A stretch of DNA of 64,000 bases from an uncultured SAR116 cluster alpha proteobacterium (GCA_902632595.1 CACPDC010000001.1:1-64000), one strand, 5' to 3'. Counted from the stretch's first letter, positions 45,455 to 55,463 are shown. Translations and numbers: made by a program. The notes: a model not told the origin generated them from the letters alone.

Positions 45455-46513
45455 ATGAGACTTGAAGCTCGTGAACAAACACCCGCTTGGCTCCCTTGGA
45501 TTGCGATTATTAGTTCGAGTTTGGCAACTCTGATTTTTGCAGCAGTTTTAATAATTGTGGCCGGGGCCTCTCCAATTGAAGGTTTTTATGAGCTTTTTAG
45601 AGGAGCATTTGGTTCAAAAAACTCTATTGCAGAAACAGGCGCAACGGCAACGCCGTTGATCTTTACAGGATTAGCTGCAGCAGTCGCATTTAGGGCTAGA
45701 TTTTGGAATATCGGTGCTGAGGGTCAATTATATATCGGCGCTCTCGCTACAACTTTTTTTGGCACAGGATTAATACAATTTGCGCCTTTTATAATGATCC
45801 CATTTCTATTCTTAATGGGATTTATTTTTGGCGCGTTAGCCCTGTTACCCTTGGTTTTATTGAGACAATATTTGAAGGTAGATGAGGTTGTTACAACCTT
45901 ATTAATGAATTTTGTTATAATATTGTTGGTAAGTTATCTTCTTGAGGGGCCTTGGAAAGACCCATACTCGCTCGGTTGGCCGCAAGCAGCACCGATAGTT
46001 GATTCTGGTGTTTTACCTCAAATTATTCCTCGTACAAGGCTACATTTAGGTTTTGCAATTGCTGTATCTATAGCAATTGTTATTTGGTATGTGCAAACAA
46101 AAACATTATTTGGCTTTTCAACTAGAGCTGTTGGTTTTAATCCATCTGCTGCAAAACACTCTGGAATTTCAGTGACTAAAACAATGATTGGTGTAGCAAT
46201 ATTAAGCGGAGGTATTGCAGGTCTAGCTGGGGTATCAGAGACTGCAGGTTTGAAGGGATACCTTACTTTGGATTTATCTCCTGGATTTGGATATACCGGA
46301 ATAGCAGTAGCTATGCTCGGAAATCTGCATCCCATTGGTGTTATTTTTTCAGCTATGTTCATAGCCGTTATTTATGTTGGTGCTGACGCAATGAGTAGAG
46401 CTATCGAAGTACCAACTTATCTTGCTGATGTGATTGTTGCCAGTACAATACTTACCGTCTTAGTGAGCCTTGTTTTAATAAAATACAGAATAATTTTTAA
46501 AGGAAAGTTCTGA
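45455..46513 (+). CDS. ABC importer permease, nucleoside/BMP type
   Basis: A 352-residue inner-membrane protein of the branched-chain/nucleoside permease family. The landmark FRARFWNIGAEGQLYIGALA is at about 81-100. It starts directly after the ATPase stop. With the next gene it forms the heterodimeric channel. Confidence 0.93.
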   Translation: MRLEAREQTPAWLPWIAIISSSLATLIFAAVLIIVAGASPIEGFYELFRGAFGSKNSIAETGATATPLIFTGLAAAVAFRARFWNIGAEGQLYIGALATTFFGTGLIQFAPFIMIPFLFLMGFIFGALALLPLVLLRQYLKVDEVVTTLLMNFVIILLVSYLLEGPWKDPYSLGWPQAAPIVDSGVLPQIIPRTRLHLGFAIAVSIAIVIWYVQTKTLFGFSTRAVGFNPSAAKHSGISVTKTMIGVAILSGGIAGLAGVSETAGLKGYLTLDLSPGFGYTGIAVAMLGNLHPIGVIFSAMFIAVIYVGADAMSRAIEVPTYLADVIVASTILTVLVSLVLIKYRIIFKGKF

Positions 46514-46514
46514 G

Positions 46515-47465
46515 GTGATATTAGAATTACTTGAATTACTATTTAATGCTGGATTCTGGGCAGCCACCATAAGGATTGCATGTCCATTGCTCATGGCAAC
46601 ACTTGGAGAACTCATTTGTGAAAGAGCTGGTGTTCTTAATTTAGGCATTGAAGGCATAATGACCATAGGAGCGTTGGTTGGGTGGACAACCGTTTATTTA
46701 GGAGGTGACCTGAGCACTGGTATATTGGTAGCTGCTCTTGTAGGTGCCTCTTTCGGTTTGCTACATGCTCTGTTTTCCGTATACTTGGGTGCTTCCCAAC
46801 ATGTCACTGGGATTGGCATTACACTGTTTGCTTCATCAATTGGTTATTACTCATTCAGAATATTACTACCTAGCTCAACAACACCTCCTAAAATTGTTGC
46901 ATTTCAAACTATAGAAATTCCTGTTCTCAGCGATATACCATTTTTAGGAATAGCATTATTCCAGCATACAACATTTACCTACTTTGCATTTTTAATGGTC
47001 CCAATAGTATTTTGGTTAATGAATAAAACACCGCTAGGGCTTGCAATTAAAGTAGCAGGAGAGAACCCGATGGCTCTTGAAGCCCAAGGTTTGGACGTAT
47101 TATTCATAAGAACAATTGCTTTAATGATTGGTAGTGCTCTTATGGCGCTTGGGGGTGCTTATTTAACGATGTCGGCTTTTGACGCATTTTATTTTGGAAT
47201 GGTAAATGGAAGAGGTTGGATTGCAATAGCGTTAGTAATATTCGCATCATGGCAGCCGTTTAGAGCTTTATTAGGTGCTATTTTGTTTGCCGCATTTGAT
47301 GCTTTTCAAGTGCGAGCTCAACAATTAGCGGGAGCATTCATAGCCTATCAATTCTTTTTGATGTTGCCTTATATACTTAGTATTGTGGCGATGATATTCG
47401 CAGCCAAAAGCACTCATTATCCTAGAGCTTTATTAATTCCTTTTAGGAGGGGAGAAAGACACTAG
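46515..47465 (+). CDS. ABC importer permease, nucleoside/BMP type
   Basis: A 316-residue partner permease starting at GTG. It contains ICERAGVLNLGIEGIMTIGA and VAGENPMALEAQGLDV, hallmarks of the second BMP-importer permease. It is separated from the first permease by one base and followed 20 bases later by the CodA-like deaminase. Confidence 0.93.
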   Translation: MILELLELLFNAGFWAATIRIACPLLMATLGELICERAGVLNLGIEGIMTIGALVGWTTVYLGGDLSTGILVAALVGASFGLLHALFSVYLGASQHVTGIGITLFASSIGYYSFRILLPSSTTPPKIVAFQTIEIPVLSDIPFLGIALFQHTTFTYFAFLMVPIVFWLMNKTPLGLAIKVAGENPMALEAQGLDVLFIRTIALMIGSALMALGGAYLTMSAFDAFYFGMVNGRGWIAIALVIFASWQPFRALLGAILFAAFDAFQVRAQQLAGAFIAYQFFLMLPYILSIVAMIFAAKSTHYPRALLIPFRRGERH

Positions 47466-47485
47466 ACTATATTTTGGAGTAAAAA

Positions 47486-48784
47486 ATGAGCGACCTTTTT
47501 ATAAAAAATACTGTTCTTGAAAATGGACAAAACGCAGACATACTTATCATAAATGGAAAAATTGCTGAAGTTTCAAGCTCTATTGAGGGAATATCTGACG
47601 ATACACCTAAAATAGATGCAGACGGTTGGTTGGCCAGTCCACCTTTTATAGATAGTCATTTTCATTTAGATGCTACTTTGAGTTATGGCATGCCTAGGAT
47701 AAATCAAAGTGGAACTTTATTAGAGGGAATTTCTTTGTGGGGTGAGCTGAAACCTACATTGAAAATGGATGAATTAATTGAAAGGGCAGACAATCTTTGT
47801 CGTTGGTCGATTGCTAAAGGCACATTAGCCATCAGAAGTCATGTCGATGTAAGTGGAAAGGATCTTCTTGGCGTTGAGGCGATGTTACAGGTAAGAGAAA
47901 AATTTAAGGATTTTTTAGATATACAGCTAGTAGCTTTCCCTCAGGATGGTCTTTTTAGGTCAGGGTGTTTGGATAATCTGAATAAAGCTCTTGACATGGG
48001 TGTGGATGTCGTTGGTGGCATACCTCATTTTGAGAGAACTGCGGCTCAAGGCAATGAATCCATAAAAATATTATGTGAAATCGCAGAAAAGAGAGGTTTG
48101 CTTGTAGATATGCATTGTGATGAGAGTGATGATCCTTTCTCTAGACAAATCGAGCATCTAACCTTGGAAACAGCAAGATTGGGGCTTTTTGAGAGAGTTG
48201 CTGGTTCTCACTTAACATCTATGCACTCTATGGATAATTATTATTTTTCGAAACTTTTGCCAATGATGCAAGAGGCCAAGATGGGCATCATTGCTAACCC
48301 CTTAATTAACATAACACTTCAAGGCCGACATGATACTTATCCAAAAAGAAGGGGTATGACCCGTGTAAAAGAACAAATAAATGCGGGACTTAGAGTAGCA
48401 TTTGGCCATGACTGTGTTATGGACCCTTGGTATCCTTTGGGCTCACACGACATGCTTGAAGTCGCAAGTATGGCCCTTCATGTTGCGCATATGACTGGTC
48501 AAAATGAGATGAAGGAATGTTTTCATGCGATTACTCAATATCCGGCTCAAATAATGCATTTAGAAAATTATGGTTTAAAAAAAGGTTGTAATGGTGACCT
48601 AGTGATACTTCAAGCCACCACACCTGTAGAAGCACTCCGTTTAAAGCCAGCACGCCTATTTGTAATCAAAAAGGGACAAATTATTTCAACTGAAATGCCA
48701 AAATCAAGCAAAATCACAATAGGCGAAGAAACGTATAATGTTAGTTTTACACAAAAAGATTTTTCTTGGTATGGTACGCGATAG
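47486..48784 (+). CDS. codA: Cytosine deaminase-like amidohydrolase
   Basis: This 432-residue protein resembles E. coli CodA along its full length, including GTLLEGI, VDMHCDESDD, NPLINITLQGR, DTYPKRRGMTRVKE and DPWYPLGS. Metal ligands are present: H58 and H60, H210, and D309 in GHDC. CodA turns cytosine to uracil and can use isoguanine. The residue after the metal Asp, Asp314 in E. coli, is Cys310 here; that position affects specificity, so a modified cytosine or another pyrimidine may be the real substrate. It is in the importer operon, which supports a base or nucleoside salvage role. Confidence 0.82.
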   Translation: MSDLFIKNTVLENGQNADILIINGKIAEVSSSIEGISDDTPKIDADGWLASPPFIDSHFHLDATLSYGMPRINQSGTLLEGISLWGELKPTLKMDELIERADNLCRWSIAKGTLAIRSHVDVSGKDLLGVEAMLQVREKFKDFLDIQLVAFPQDGLFRSGCLDNLNKALDMGVDVVGGIPHFERTAAQGNESIKILCEIAEKRGLLVDMHCDESDDPFSRQIEHLTLETARLGLFERVAGSHLTSMHSMDNYYFSKLLPMMQEAKMGIIANPLINITLQGRHDTYPKRRGMTRVKEQINAGLRVAFGHDCVMDPWYPLGSHDMLEVASMALHVAHMTGQNEMKECFHAITQYPAQIMHLENYGLKKGCNGDLVILQATTPVEALRLKPARLFVIKKGQIISTEMPKSSKITIGEETYNVSFTQKDFSWYGTR

Positions 48785-48813
48785 ATTATAAATAATCTTC
48801 ATTAACTTGTGTT

Positions 48814-48840
48814 TAGCCATGAGCTAATCGCTCATGGCTA
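48814..48840. terminator. Bidirectional hairpin between converging operons
   Basis: TAGCCATGAGC and GCTCATGGCTA form an 11-bp stem with a 5-base loop, 30 bases after the deaminase stop and 14 before the end of the oppositely oriented binding-protein gene. It has few T residues, but the position fits a shared terminator. Confidence 0.7.
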
Positions 48841-48854
48841 TATAAAAAGATTTT

Positions 48855-49841
48855 CTAAAGAGCCTTATCGGTAATCATATGGGTCCAAGCTCCCTCTGGT
48901 GCCTTCGAAATCACCGGATCAGACCCACCCTTTAAAAGGGTGCTGACGGTTCTTTCATAATCAGCTGGATCCAGCGTTCCATTGGAACCTGCAGTGAGTT
49001 TTGCAATTTCCCCCATCATTCTGCGTTGATGTTTTTCTGTTTGTGCTCCTGTTGCATCATTATCAAGAACAATGTCGGCTGCTGCATCTGGATTTGCTTC
49101 AGCCCACTTCCAACCCTTCATTGAAGCACGCACGAAACGAACCATTTGATCTTGAAAGTCAGCATCTTTTAAACGGTCTTCTAAAACATAAATTCCGTCC
49201 TCTAGAGTTGCAACTCCCTGATCTTGGTACTTAAAAACGACTAAATCATCTGGTGAAACCCCAGCGTCAATTACTTGCCAATATTCATTATAAGTCATTG
49301 TGGAGATACAATCAGCTTGCTTTTGCAAGAGAGGGTCTACATTAAAACCTTGTTTAAGGACAGTCACTCCGTCACTACCACCATTTGTTGGTATGCCAAG
49401 TTGGCTCATCCAAGAAAGAAAGGGATACTCATTACCAAAAAACCAAACCCCTATTGTTTTTCCTCTAAAATCAGCAGGGGACTTGATTCCGGTATCTTTT
49501 CGACATGTTAATTGAAGACCAGAGGATTTAAATGGTTGGGCAATGTTCACAATTGGAACGCCTCGCTCGCGTGCGGCTAAAGCTGAAGGCATCCAGTTTA
49601 GCATCATATCTGCGCCACCACCTGCCAAAACTTGAGGCGGTGCAATGTCAGGTCCTCCGGGCTTAATAGTTACATCTAAATTTTCTGCGTCATAATAACC
49701 TTTATCTAGTGCAACATAATAGCCTGCAAACTGAGCTTGAGTTACCCATTGTAACTGCAATGTGAGTTTGTCGGCAGCATTAGCTATAGATGATGACATA
49801 GTCAATCCAGCCGCAAATATTGTTAATAATATTTTTTTCAT
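48855..49841 (-). CDS. NMT1/THI5-like ABC importer substrate-binding protein
   Basis: In this 328-residue protein a signal peptide (to about residue 22, SSSIANAAD) is followed by the family pattern LQLQWVTQAQFAGYYVALDK and GGADMMLNWMPSALAARERG. NMT1/THI5-like proteins bind thiamine-pyrimidine precursors or other small heterocycles. No TPP riboswitch is seen, and the neighbours degrade dihydropyrimidines, so a pyrimidine, hydantoin or related ring is the probable ligand. It is the last of four importer genes in the operon. Confidence 0.88.
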   Translation of the reverse strand: MKKILLTIFAAGLTMSSSIANAADKLTLQLQWVTQAQFAGYYVALDKGYYDAENLDVTIKPGGPDIAPPQVLAGGGADMMLNWMPSALAARERGVPIVNIAQPFKSSGLQLTCRKDTGIKSPADFRGKTIGVWFFGNEYPFLSWMSQLGIPTNGGSDGVTVLKQGFNVDPLLQKQADCISTMTYNEYWQVIDAGVSPDDLVVFKYQDQGVATLEDGIYVLEDRLKDADFQDQMVRFVRASMKGWKWAEANPDAAADIVLDNDATGAQTEKHQRRMMGEIAKLTAGSNGTLDPADYERTVSTLLKGGSDPVISKAPEGAWTHMITDKAL

Positions 49842-49854
49842 TATTTTCTCCTTC

Positions 49855-50961
49855 TTAGTTATTCTTTAAACGATACGATGGATGCCAAGAGGTTACAAGC
49901 CTCTCAACTAGACTCAAAGCACCGTAACTTACAGAACCAGCTATTGCTGCTACTGCAATTTCGGCCCAGACCATATCCAGGTTCATACGGCCAACCTCAG
50001 TCGAAATTCTAAATCCAATTCCCACAATTGGTGTTCCAAAAAATTCTGCCACAATTGCTCCTATCAGAGCTAGTGTAGAATTTATTTTTAATGCATTAAA
50101 AATGAAGGGCATCGCTGCAGGTAACCGCAATTTAAAAAGAGTTTGCCAATAGGACGCAGCATATGTGTTCAATAGATCACGCTCAATCAAAGATGACGAA
50201 TTTAGTCCTGATAGTGTATTCACTAACATTGGAAAAAAAGTCATGACCACAACCACAGCTGCCTTTGATTGCCAATCAAAACCGAACCACATTACCATTA
50301 TAGGCGCTATACCCACAATAGGCAGCGCTGATATAAAGTTACCAACTGGTAATAAGCCTCGTCTTAAAAAATCGTTTTTATCTATTAAAACCGCAAAAAT
50401 AAATGCACTACTACAACCTAAAAAGTAGCCAGCTAATACGGCTTTCATAAAGGTTTGTTGAAAATCAGCAAACAAAATATCTAACGAACTTAAAAATTTG
50501 GCACCTATCATCGATGGTGGTGGTAAAATCACAGTTGGAATTTCTAGACCCACTGTTATTATTTCCCAGAAAAATAAAAGCCAAAATCCAAACATTACTG
50601 GTATTCCAAAAGAATATAAAAGTGGAAAATTTTTATTATCACCTTTCATTAATTTCTCTACCGCCAACCATGAATGAAGCCAGGCACAAATAGATAAAAG
50701 CCAAAGCGTCTGTCCAAAATCACTTGAAATCTCTCTAATTATAAATAAGGCTGCTAGCAAACTAACGCCAATATCTAACTGAACATGTTGAATAAAAATT
50801 AATTTTGTTGAAAAAAGGGCGTGTAGTCTGCAAACACCAATAAATGCTATCAATGACGCTAGGATTATTATTTGTGGGTTATTGCTCTCAAAAAACAATG
50901 ATAAGAAACACATTAAACCCAGCAGAGCCAGACAAAATCTAAGAACACTCTGCACACTCAT
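49855..50961 (-). CDS. ABC importer permease (SsuC/TauC/ThiX family)
   Basis: In this 368-residue membrane protein an extra N-terminal region of several helices (about 1-115) precedes the BPD_transp_1 domain, with LPAAMPFIFNALKINSTLAL as the EAA-like loop. It overlaps the upstream permease by 4 bases. Together they form the channel for the binding protein encoded next. Confidence 0.9.
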   Translation of the reverse strand: MSVQSVLRFCLALLGLMCFLSLFFESNNPQIIILASLIAFIGVCRLHALFSTKLIFIQHVQLDIGVSLLAALFIIREISSDFGQTLWLLSICAWLHSWLAVEKLMKGDNKNFPLLYSFGIPVMFGFWLLFFWEIITVGLEIPTVILPPPSMIGAKFLSSLDILFADFQQTFMKAVLAGYFLGCSSAFIFAVLIDKNDFLRRGLLPVGNFISALPIVGIAPIMVMWFGFDWQSKAAVVVVMTFFPMLVNTLSGLNSSSLIERDLLNTYAASYWQTLFKLRLPAAMPFIFNALKINSTLALIGAIVAEFFGTPIVGIGFRISTEVGRMNLDMVWAEIAVAAIAGSVSYGALSLVERLVTSWHPSYRLKNN

Positions 50962-51839
50962 GATTTTTGCATTCCCATCAATTTAAAGGTCATCTGTGAG
51001 ATGATATTAACAGAAATAACTAGAAGTGCAGCAAGAGTTGCTGCAGATATCAACGCTGACCAGATTTGTATTGTCTGGCCATAATAAGAGCCAGTAAGTA
51101 AGCGGGCGCCAAGTCCTGCAACAGCGCCAGTTGGCAATTCTCCCACTATAGCTCCGACGAGACTTATGGCAATTGCTATTTTCATTGATGTAAAGAGAAA
51201 AGATACTGAAGATGGAAGCCTCAATGAAAAAAACAGTTTAAATCGCGATGCGCTATAAGTCCTCATTAAATCAATTAAAATCGGGTCAGGACTTCTAAGA
51301 CCCTTTACCATACCAACAGCTATAGGAAAAAAACTCAAATAAGCTGAGATCATTGCTTTTGGCAAAAGTCCAGATAAACCTACCGCGTTCAAAACAACTA
51401 TTATCATTGGGGCGATAGCTAGAATAGGTATAGTCTGACTAGTAATTATCCATGGCATCAGAGACTTATCCATAGCTTTATTTTCAACTATAAAAATGGC
51501 TAATGTTATTCCCATTATTGTGCCCATTAAGAAACCCATTAATGTTGAAGAGAGCGTAACCCAACTATGAAAAACGAGTGACCTTTTAGATGTGATCTTT
51601 TTTTTAACTGTTGTCTTCCAAATTTCGGATAATATCTGGTGTGGCGCAGGAAGAACGGGTCTCTCATGAGCCATTGTATCTTTTGCCAGATCAAAATATG
51701 ACCATTCGGCAGATGCTTGTTCATAAATCTGTATTTGCCAGGGAGAATTTAGGTATATGGTAAATCCATACCACAAAAATCCAATGGCAGACAGAACCGC
51801 TAAAATAGGCATTATCTTGTTCTTAATAGTAAATAACAA
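50958..51839 (-). CDS. ABC importer permease (SsuC/TauC/ThiX family)
   Basis: A 293-residue membrane protein with an N-terminal helix, a periplasmic segment (about 30-90) and a permease domain containing LRLPSSVSFLFTSMKIAIAI as the EAA loop. Two permeases imply a heterodimeric channel. It lies 24 bases after the ATPase gene. Confidence 0.9.
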   Translation of the reverse strand: MLFTIKNKIMPILAVLSAIGFLWYGFTIYLNSPWQIQIYEQASAEWSYFDLAKDTMAHERPVLPAPHQILSEIWKTTVKKKITSKRSLVFHSWVTLSSTLMGFLMGTIMGITLAIFIVENKAMDKSLMPWIITSQTIPILAIAPMIIVVLNAVGLSGLLPKAMISAYLSFFPIAVGMVKGLRSPDPILIDLMRTYSASRFKLFFSLRLPSSVSFLFTSMKIAIAISLVGAIVGELPTGAVAGLGARLLTGSYYGQTIQIWSALISAATLAALLVISVNIISQMTFKLMGMQKS

Positions 51840-51863
51840 ACTGACTTTCCTCTAGATAATTAC

Positions 51864-52658
51864 TTAATTTTCTAAATGACCTTCTCGAAGACCTCTTCGT
51901 ACTCTTTGAGCAATTTCAAGAAATTTTGCGCTTTCTCTTATATCAAGTGGCCGGTCAAATGGTAAATCAGAATAGATAATATCGGTAATTCTGCCTGGTC
52001 GTGGGGACATTACCACTATTTTTGTAGATAAATAAACGGCCTCTGGAATTGAATGTGTTACAAAACAAATTGTTTTTTTTGTCTTCTTCCAGAGTTCAAG
52101 AAGCTGTTCGTTCAAATGGTCACGAACAATTTCATCAAGGGCTCCGAACGGCTCATCCATTAGCAATAGGTCTGCATCAAAAGCCAAAGCACGGGCAATA
52201 GAGGCCCTTTGTTGCATGCCCCCCGATAATTGCCAGGGAAATTTTTTTTCAAATCCGGATAATCCTACTAATTCAATGTTTTTTTCAATTCGTGTTTTTT
52301 GTTCCTCTTTTGAGTATCCCATAATTTCGAGAGGTAGTGAGATATTTTTAGAAATATTCCTCCACTGAAGTAGTGCGGGTGCTTGAAATACATATCCAAA
52401 GTCCCTGTCTTGTCGTGCGGTCTGAGGGGTTTTCCCGTTTATGGTAATTTTTCCACTAGAGGGCTTTTCAAGGTCAGCAACCACTCTAAGGAACGTTGTT
52501 TTACCGCAACCGGAGGGTCCAATGAAAGATACAAAATCTTTCTTTTCGACATTTAAATCTATATCTTTCAAGGCGTGCACCGCACCATCGTTTGTCTCGA
52601 AAATCAAACTTAGATTTTCAGCATTAATCACTGTCTTTTTTGAAATAGATTGTTTCAT
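51864..52658 (-). CDS. ABC importer ATP-binding protein (SsuB/TauB/ThiZ family)
   Basis: A 264-residue single-domain ATPase: Walker A GPSGCGKTT, Q-loop VFQAPALLQW, signature SGGMQQRASIARAL, Walker B LLMDEPFGALDE and switch His in FVTHSIPEAV. It is the first importer gene after the dihydropyrimidinase gene, with a 48-base gap. Confidence 0.94.
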   Translation of the reverse strand: MKQSISKKTVINAENLSLIFETNDGAVHALKDIDLNVEKKDFVSFIGPSGCGKTTFLRVVADLEKPSSGKITINGKTPQTARQDRDFGYVFQAPALLQWRNISKNISLPLEIMGYSKEEQKTRIEKNIELVGLSGFEKKFPWQLSGGMQQRASIARALAFDADLLLMDEPFGALDEIVRDHLNEQLLELWKKTKKTICFVTHSIPEAVYLSTKIVVMSPRPGRITDIIYSDLPFDRPLDIRESAKFLEIAQRVRRGLREGHLEN

Positions 52659-52706
52659 CTATGTGAATTCCCTCAAACTATATTTTTAAGCAACTAAAAT
52701 TTTATT

Positions 52707-54161
52707 TCAAACTCCCGCTGGCATATTTTTGGGGTCTCTTATCACCTTTCTCGGCGCCGTTAGCTCTTTCCACGTCGACAAAGCCGTATTTGTGGCACTG
52801 AAGGGTTTGCGCTCAACAAATTTTCCATGTCCTTCTCTCGTTTTTACCTCATTTTCCTGAATCGCAACGTAGCCTTTTGTTAGTGTAAAGCGAGGCAAAC
52901 CTTTTACAGAAAACCCTTCAAATACGTTATAGTCGATTGCGGATTGTTGGTTTTTTGATGAGATTGTTTTTTCTCTTTCAGGGTCCCACACAACTATGTC
53001 TGCGTCAGCTCCTTCTAAAATAGCTCCTTTTTGAGGATAGACATTTAATGCCTTTGCTATGTTGGTTGATGTAACAGCAACAAATTCATTCATTGTTAAA
53101 CGACCCGTATTTACGCCATTAGTCCAAAGAAGTGGCATCCTATCCTCTAGTCCACCAGTTCCATTTGGTATTTTTGTAAAATCTCCAACACCAAACCTTT
53201 TTTGTTCAGTAGTAAATGCGCAATGGTCAGTTGCTACAACCTGCAAAGATCCGGCCTGTAAACCAGCCCAGAGGCTATCTTGGTGAAGCTTATTCCGGAA
53301 TGGAGGTGACATTACTCTCCGAGCAGCATGGTCCCAATCAGAATTAGAATATTCACCATCATCTAATAGTAGATGTTGAATTAATGGTTCGCCAAAAACC
53401 CTCATTCCTTTTTGGCGCGCTCTACGGATTGCTTCATGGGATTGCTCACAAGACACATGAACTACGTACAAGGGGACGCCTGCCATATCAGCTATCATAA
53501 TTGCTCTATTGGTTGCTTCTCCCTCTACCTCGGGAGGGCGAGAATATGAATGTGCCTCCGGTCCGTTGTTTCCTTCTTCCATTAGTTTGGCTTGTAATTG
53601 CGCCACCACATCACCGTTTTCTGCATGAACTAATGGCATTGCTCCAAGTTCGGCGCAGCGCTGGAATGAAGCATACATCTCATCATCATCTATCATTAGA
53701 GCACCTTTATATGCCATAAAATGCTTAAAAGTGTTAATTCCCTTTTCAACTACAGTCGGCATGTCATTGAAAACTTCTTCACCCCACCAAGTTATTGCCA
53801 TATGAAATGAATAATCTGTCGTGGCAAGTGATGATTTGTTATCCCAGGCTTGAATTGCAGTTAACAGTGACTGACCAGGAGATGGTAAACAAAAGTCGAC
53901 AACCATTGTAGTTCCGCCAGAGAGAGCTGCACGAGTTCCAGACTCAAAATTATCAGAGGAGTATGTCCCCATAAAAGGCATCTCGAGATGTGTGTGAGGG
54001 TCTATTCCTCCAGGCATGACGTAGCATCCAGTGGCGTCTAGCTCGTCTGAACCTGACAAGTTTGTTCCAATGGAGACAATTTTCCCGTTTTCAATTAAAA
54101 CATCAGACTTATATGTTCTATCTGCTGTAACAATCGTTCCATTCTTTATCACTGTACTCAT
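52707..54161 (-). CDS. hydA: Dihydropyrimidinase (D-hydantoinase)
   Basis: This 484-residue zinc amidohydrolase opens dihydrouracil or dihydrothymine to the N-carbamoyl beta-amino acid. The HxH metal motif is DPHTHLEMP, the carbamylated Lys is in FKHFMAYKGAL, later His are in VHVSCEQ, and the last metal Asp is in ATDHCAF. The hydrolase, the aminotransferase upstream and the importer downstream form a pyrimidine breakdown set. D-hydantoinase activity is the main alternative. Confidence 0.92.
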   Translation of the reverse strand: MSTVIKNGTIVTADRTYKSDVLIENGKIVSIGTNLSGSDELDATGCYVMPGGIDPHTHLEMPFMGTYSSDNFESGTRAALSGGTTMVVDFCLPSPGQSLLTAIQAWDNKSSLATTDYSFHMAITWWGEEVFNDMPTVVEKGINTFKHFMAYKGALMIDDDEMYASFQRCAELGAMPLVHAENGDVVAQLQAKLMEEGNNGPEAHSYSRPPEVEGEATNRAIMIADMAGVPLYVVHVSCEQSHEAIRRARQKGMRVFGEPLIQHLLLDDGEYSNSDWDHAARRVMSPPFRNKLHQDSLWAGLQAGSLQVVATDHCAFTTEQKRFGVGDFTKIPNGTGGLEDRMPLLWTNGVNTGRLTMNEFVAVTSTNIAKALNVYPQKGAILEGADADIVVWDPEREKTISSKNQQSAIDYNVFEGFSVKGLPRFTLTKGYVAIQENEVKTREGHGKFVERKPFSATNTALSTWKELTAPRKVIRDPKNMPAGV

Positions 54162-54185
54162 TAGATCTACCTCCCTTTAATTTTT

Positions 54186-55463
54186 CTATTCGTCAATTAC
54201 GCCTGCTGTTTCTACAACCGCGTGAAATAAAACATCAGCTCCAGCAGTGGCCCATTCTTTCGAAATTTCCTCTGCTTCATTATGTGATAAACCATCTACG
54301 CAGGGGCACATAATCATTGCTGTGGGAGCTATTCTATTAATCCAACAAGCATCATGTCCCGCTCCAGACACAATATCTCTATGAGAGTATCCTAATTTCT
54401 GCGCAGAATTTCTAACGGCGGAAACACAATTATCATCAAATTTAACCGGATCAAATTTTCCGGCTTGTTCAATTTCCATTGTAAGCCCAATTTCCTCACA
54501 TATTTTTTCTGCTCCCTCCCTTAAACGCTTTTCCATATCATTGATTACTTGCTGAGTAGGATGTCGAAAATCTATTGTGAAAATTACTTTACCGGGAATA
54601 ATATTTCTCGAATTAGGATAAACATCACAATGGCCAACTGCGCCAACAGCTAAGGGTGCGTGTGAGAGGGCAATTTCATCAACCAGTTGTGTAATCTTTG
54701 CCATACCAAGTCCAGCATTTATTCTTTTTGGCATCGGTGTTGAGCCTGTGTGTGATTCCTTGCCTGTAAGCGTTACCTGCAACCAATTTAGTCCCTGTCC
54801 GTGTGTTACCACCCCAATATCTATGTTTTCGTCCTCCAAGATTGGCCCTTGTTCTATATGGAGTTCAAAAAAAGCTGCCATTTTTCTAGAACCTACCTCT
54901 TCCTCTCCAATCCATCCTATACGAGCAAGTTCTTCTCCTACGGATTTTCCAAAAGAGTCCTTTCGATCGTAGGCCCATTCTAAAGTATGAATACCCGCAA
55001 AAACACCAGATGCCATCATGGGAGGTGAAAATCTGGTGCCCTCTTCATTCGTCCAGTTTACAACTTCTATAGGATGCTTCGTCTTTACCCCTGTTTCATT
55101 CAATGTTCTAATAATTTCCAAGCCAGCTAACACACCCAAAACACCATCATACTTACCTCCAGTTGGCTGAGTGTCTAGATGGCTTCCAACCATTACTGGT
55201 GGTAATGATGGGTCGGTGCCTTCATGCCTCGCAAACATATTACCCATTTTATCTAAACCCAATTTCATTCCCTCTTTTTCACACCAACTTTTGAATAAAT
55301 GTCTGCCTTCTGAGTCTTCGTCAGTGAGTGTTTGACGATTGTTACCTCCTGCAATGCCAGGGCCTATTTTTGCCATTTCCATAATAGAGGCCCATAGACG
55401 GTCACCGTTAATTCTAAAGTTTTGTATTGACCCACTAGTGTAGTCAGAAATCGTATTATTCAT
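54186..55463 (-). CDS. M20-type amidohydrolase, beta-ureidopropionase or N-carbamoyl-amino-acid hydrolase
   Basis: This 425-residue di-metal amidase has VGSHLDTQPTGGKYDGVLGV, NEEGTRFSPPMMASG and HIEQGPILE, the pattern of bacterial beta-ureidopropionase, N-carbamoyl-L-amino-acid hydrolase and allantoate amidohydrolase. Next to dihydropyrimidinase, the natural reading is hydrolysis of N-carbamoyl-beta-alanine to beta-alanine, CO2 and ammonia. It is 24 bases upstream of hydA. Confidence 0.9.
   Translation of the reverse strand: MNNTISDYTSGSIQNFRINGDRLWASIMEMAKIGPGIAGGNNRQTLTDEDSEGRHLFKSWCEKEGMKLGLDKMGNMFARHEGTDPSLPPVMVGSHLDTQPTGGKYDGVLGVLAGLEIIRTLNETGVKTKHPIEVVNWTNEEGTRFSPPMMASGVFAGIHTLEWAYDRKDSFGKSVGEELARIGWIGEEEVGSRKMAAFFELHIEQGPILEDENIDIGVVTHGQGLNWLQVTLTGKESHTGSTPMPKRINAGLGMAKITQLVDEIALSHAPLAVGAVGHCDVYPNSRNIIPGKVIFTIDFRHPTQQVINDMEKRLREGAEKICEEIGLTMEIEQAGKFDPVKFDDNCVSAVRNSAQKLGYSHRDIVSGAGHDACWINRIAPTAMIMCPCVDGLSHNEAEEISKEWATAGADVLFHAVVETAGVIDE

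Noticed and set aside
48855-49841. Thiamine precursor importer under TPP riboswitch control
   Set aside because: The binding protein is NMT1/THI5-like, but I found no TPP riboswitch core upstream of the operon, and the neighbours are pyrimidine-degrading.
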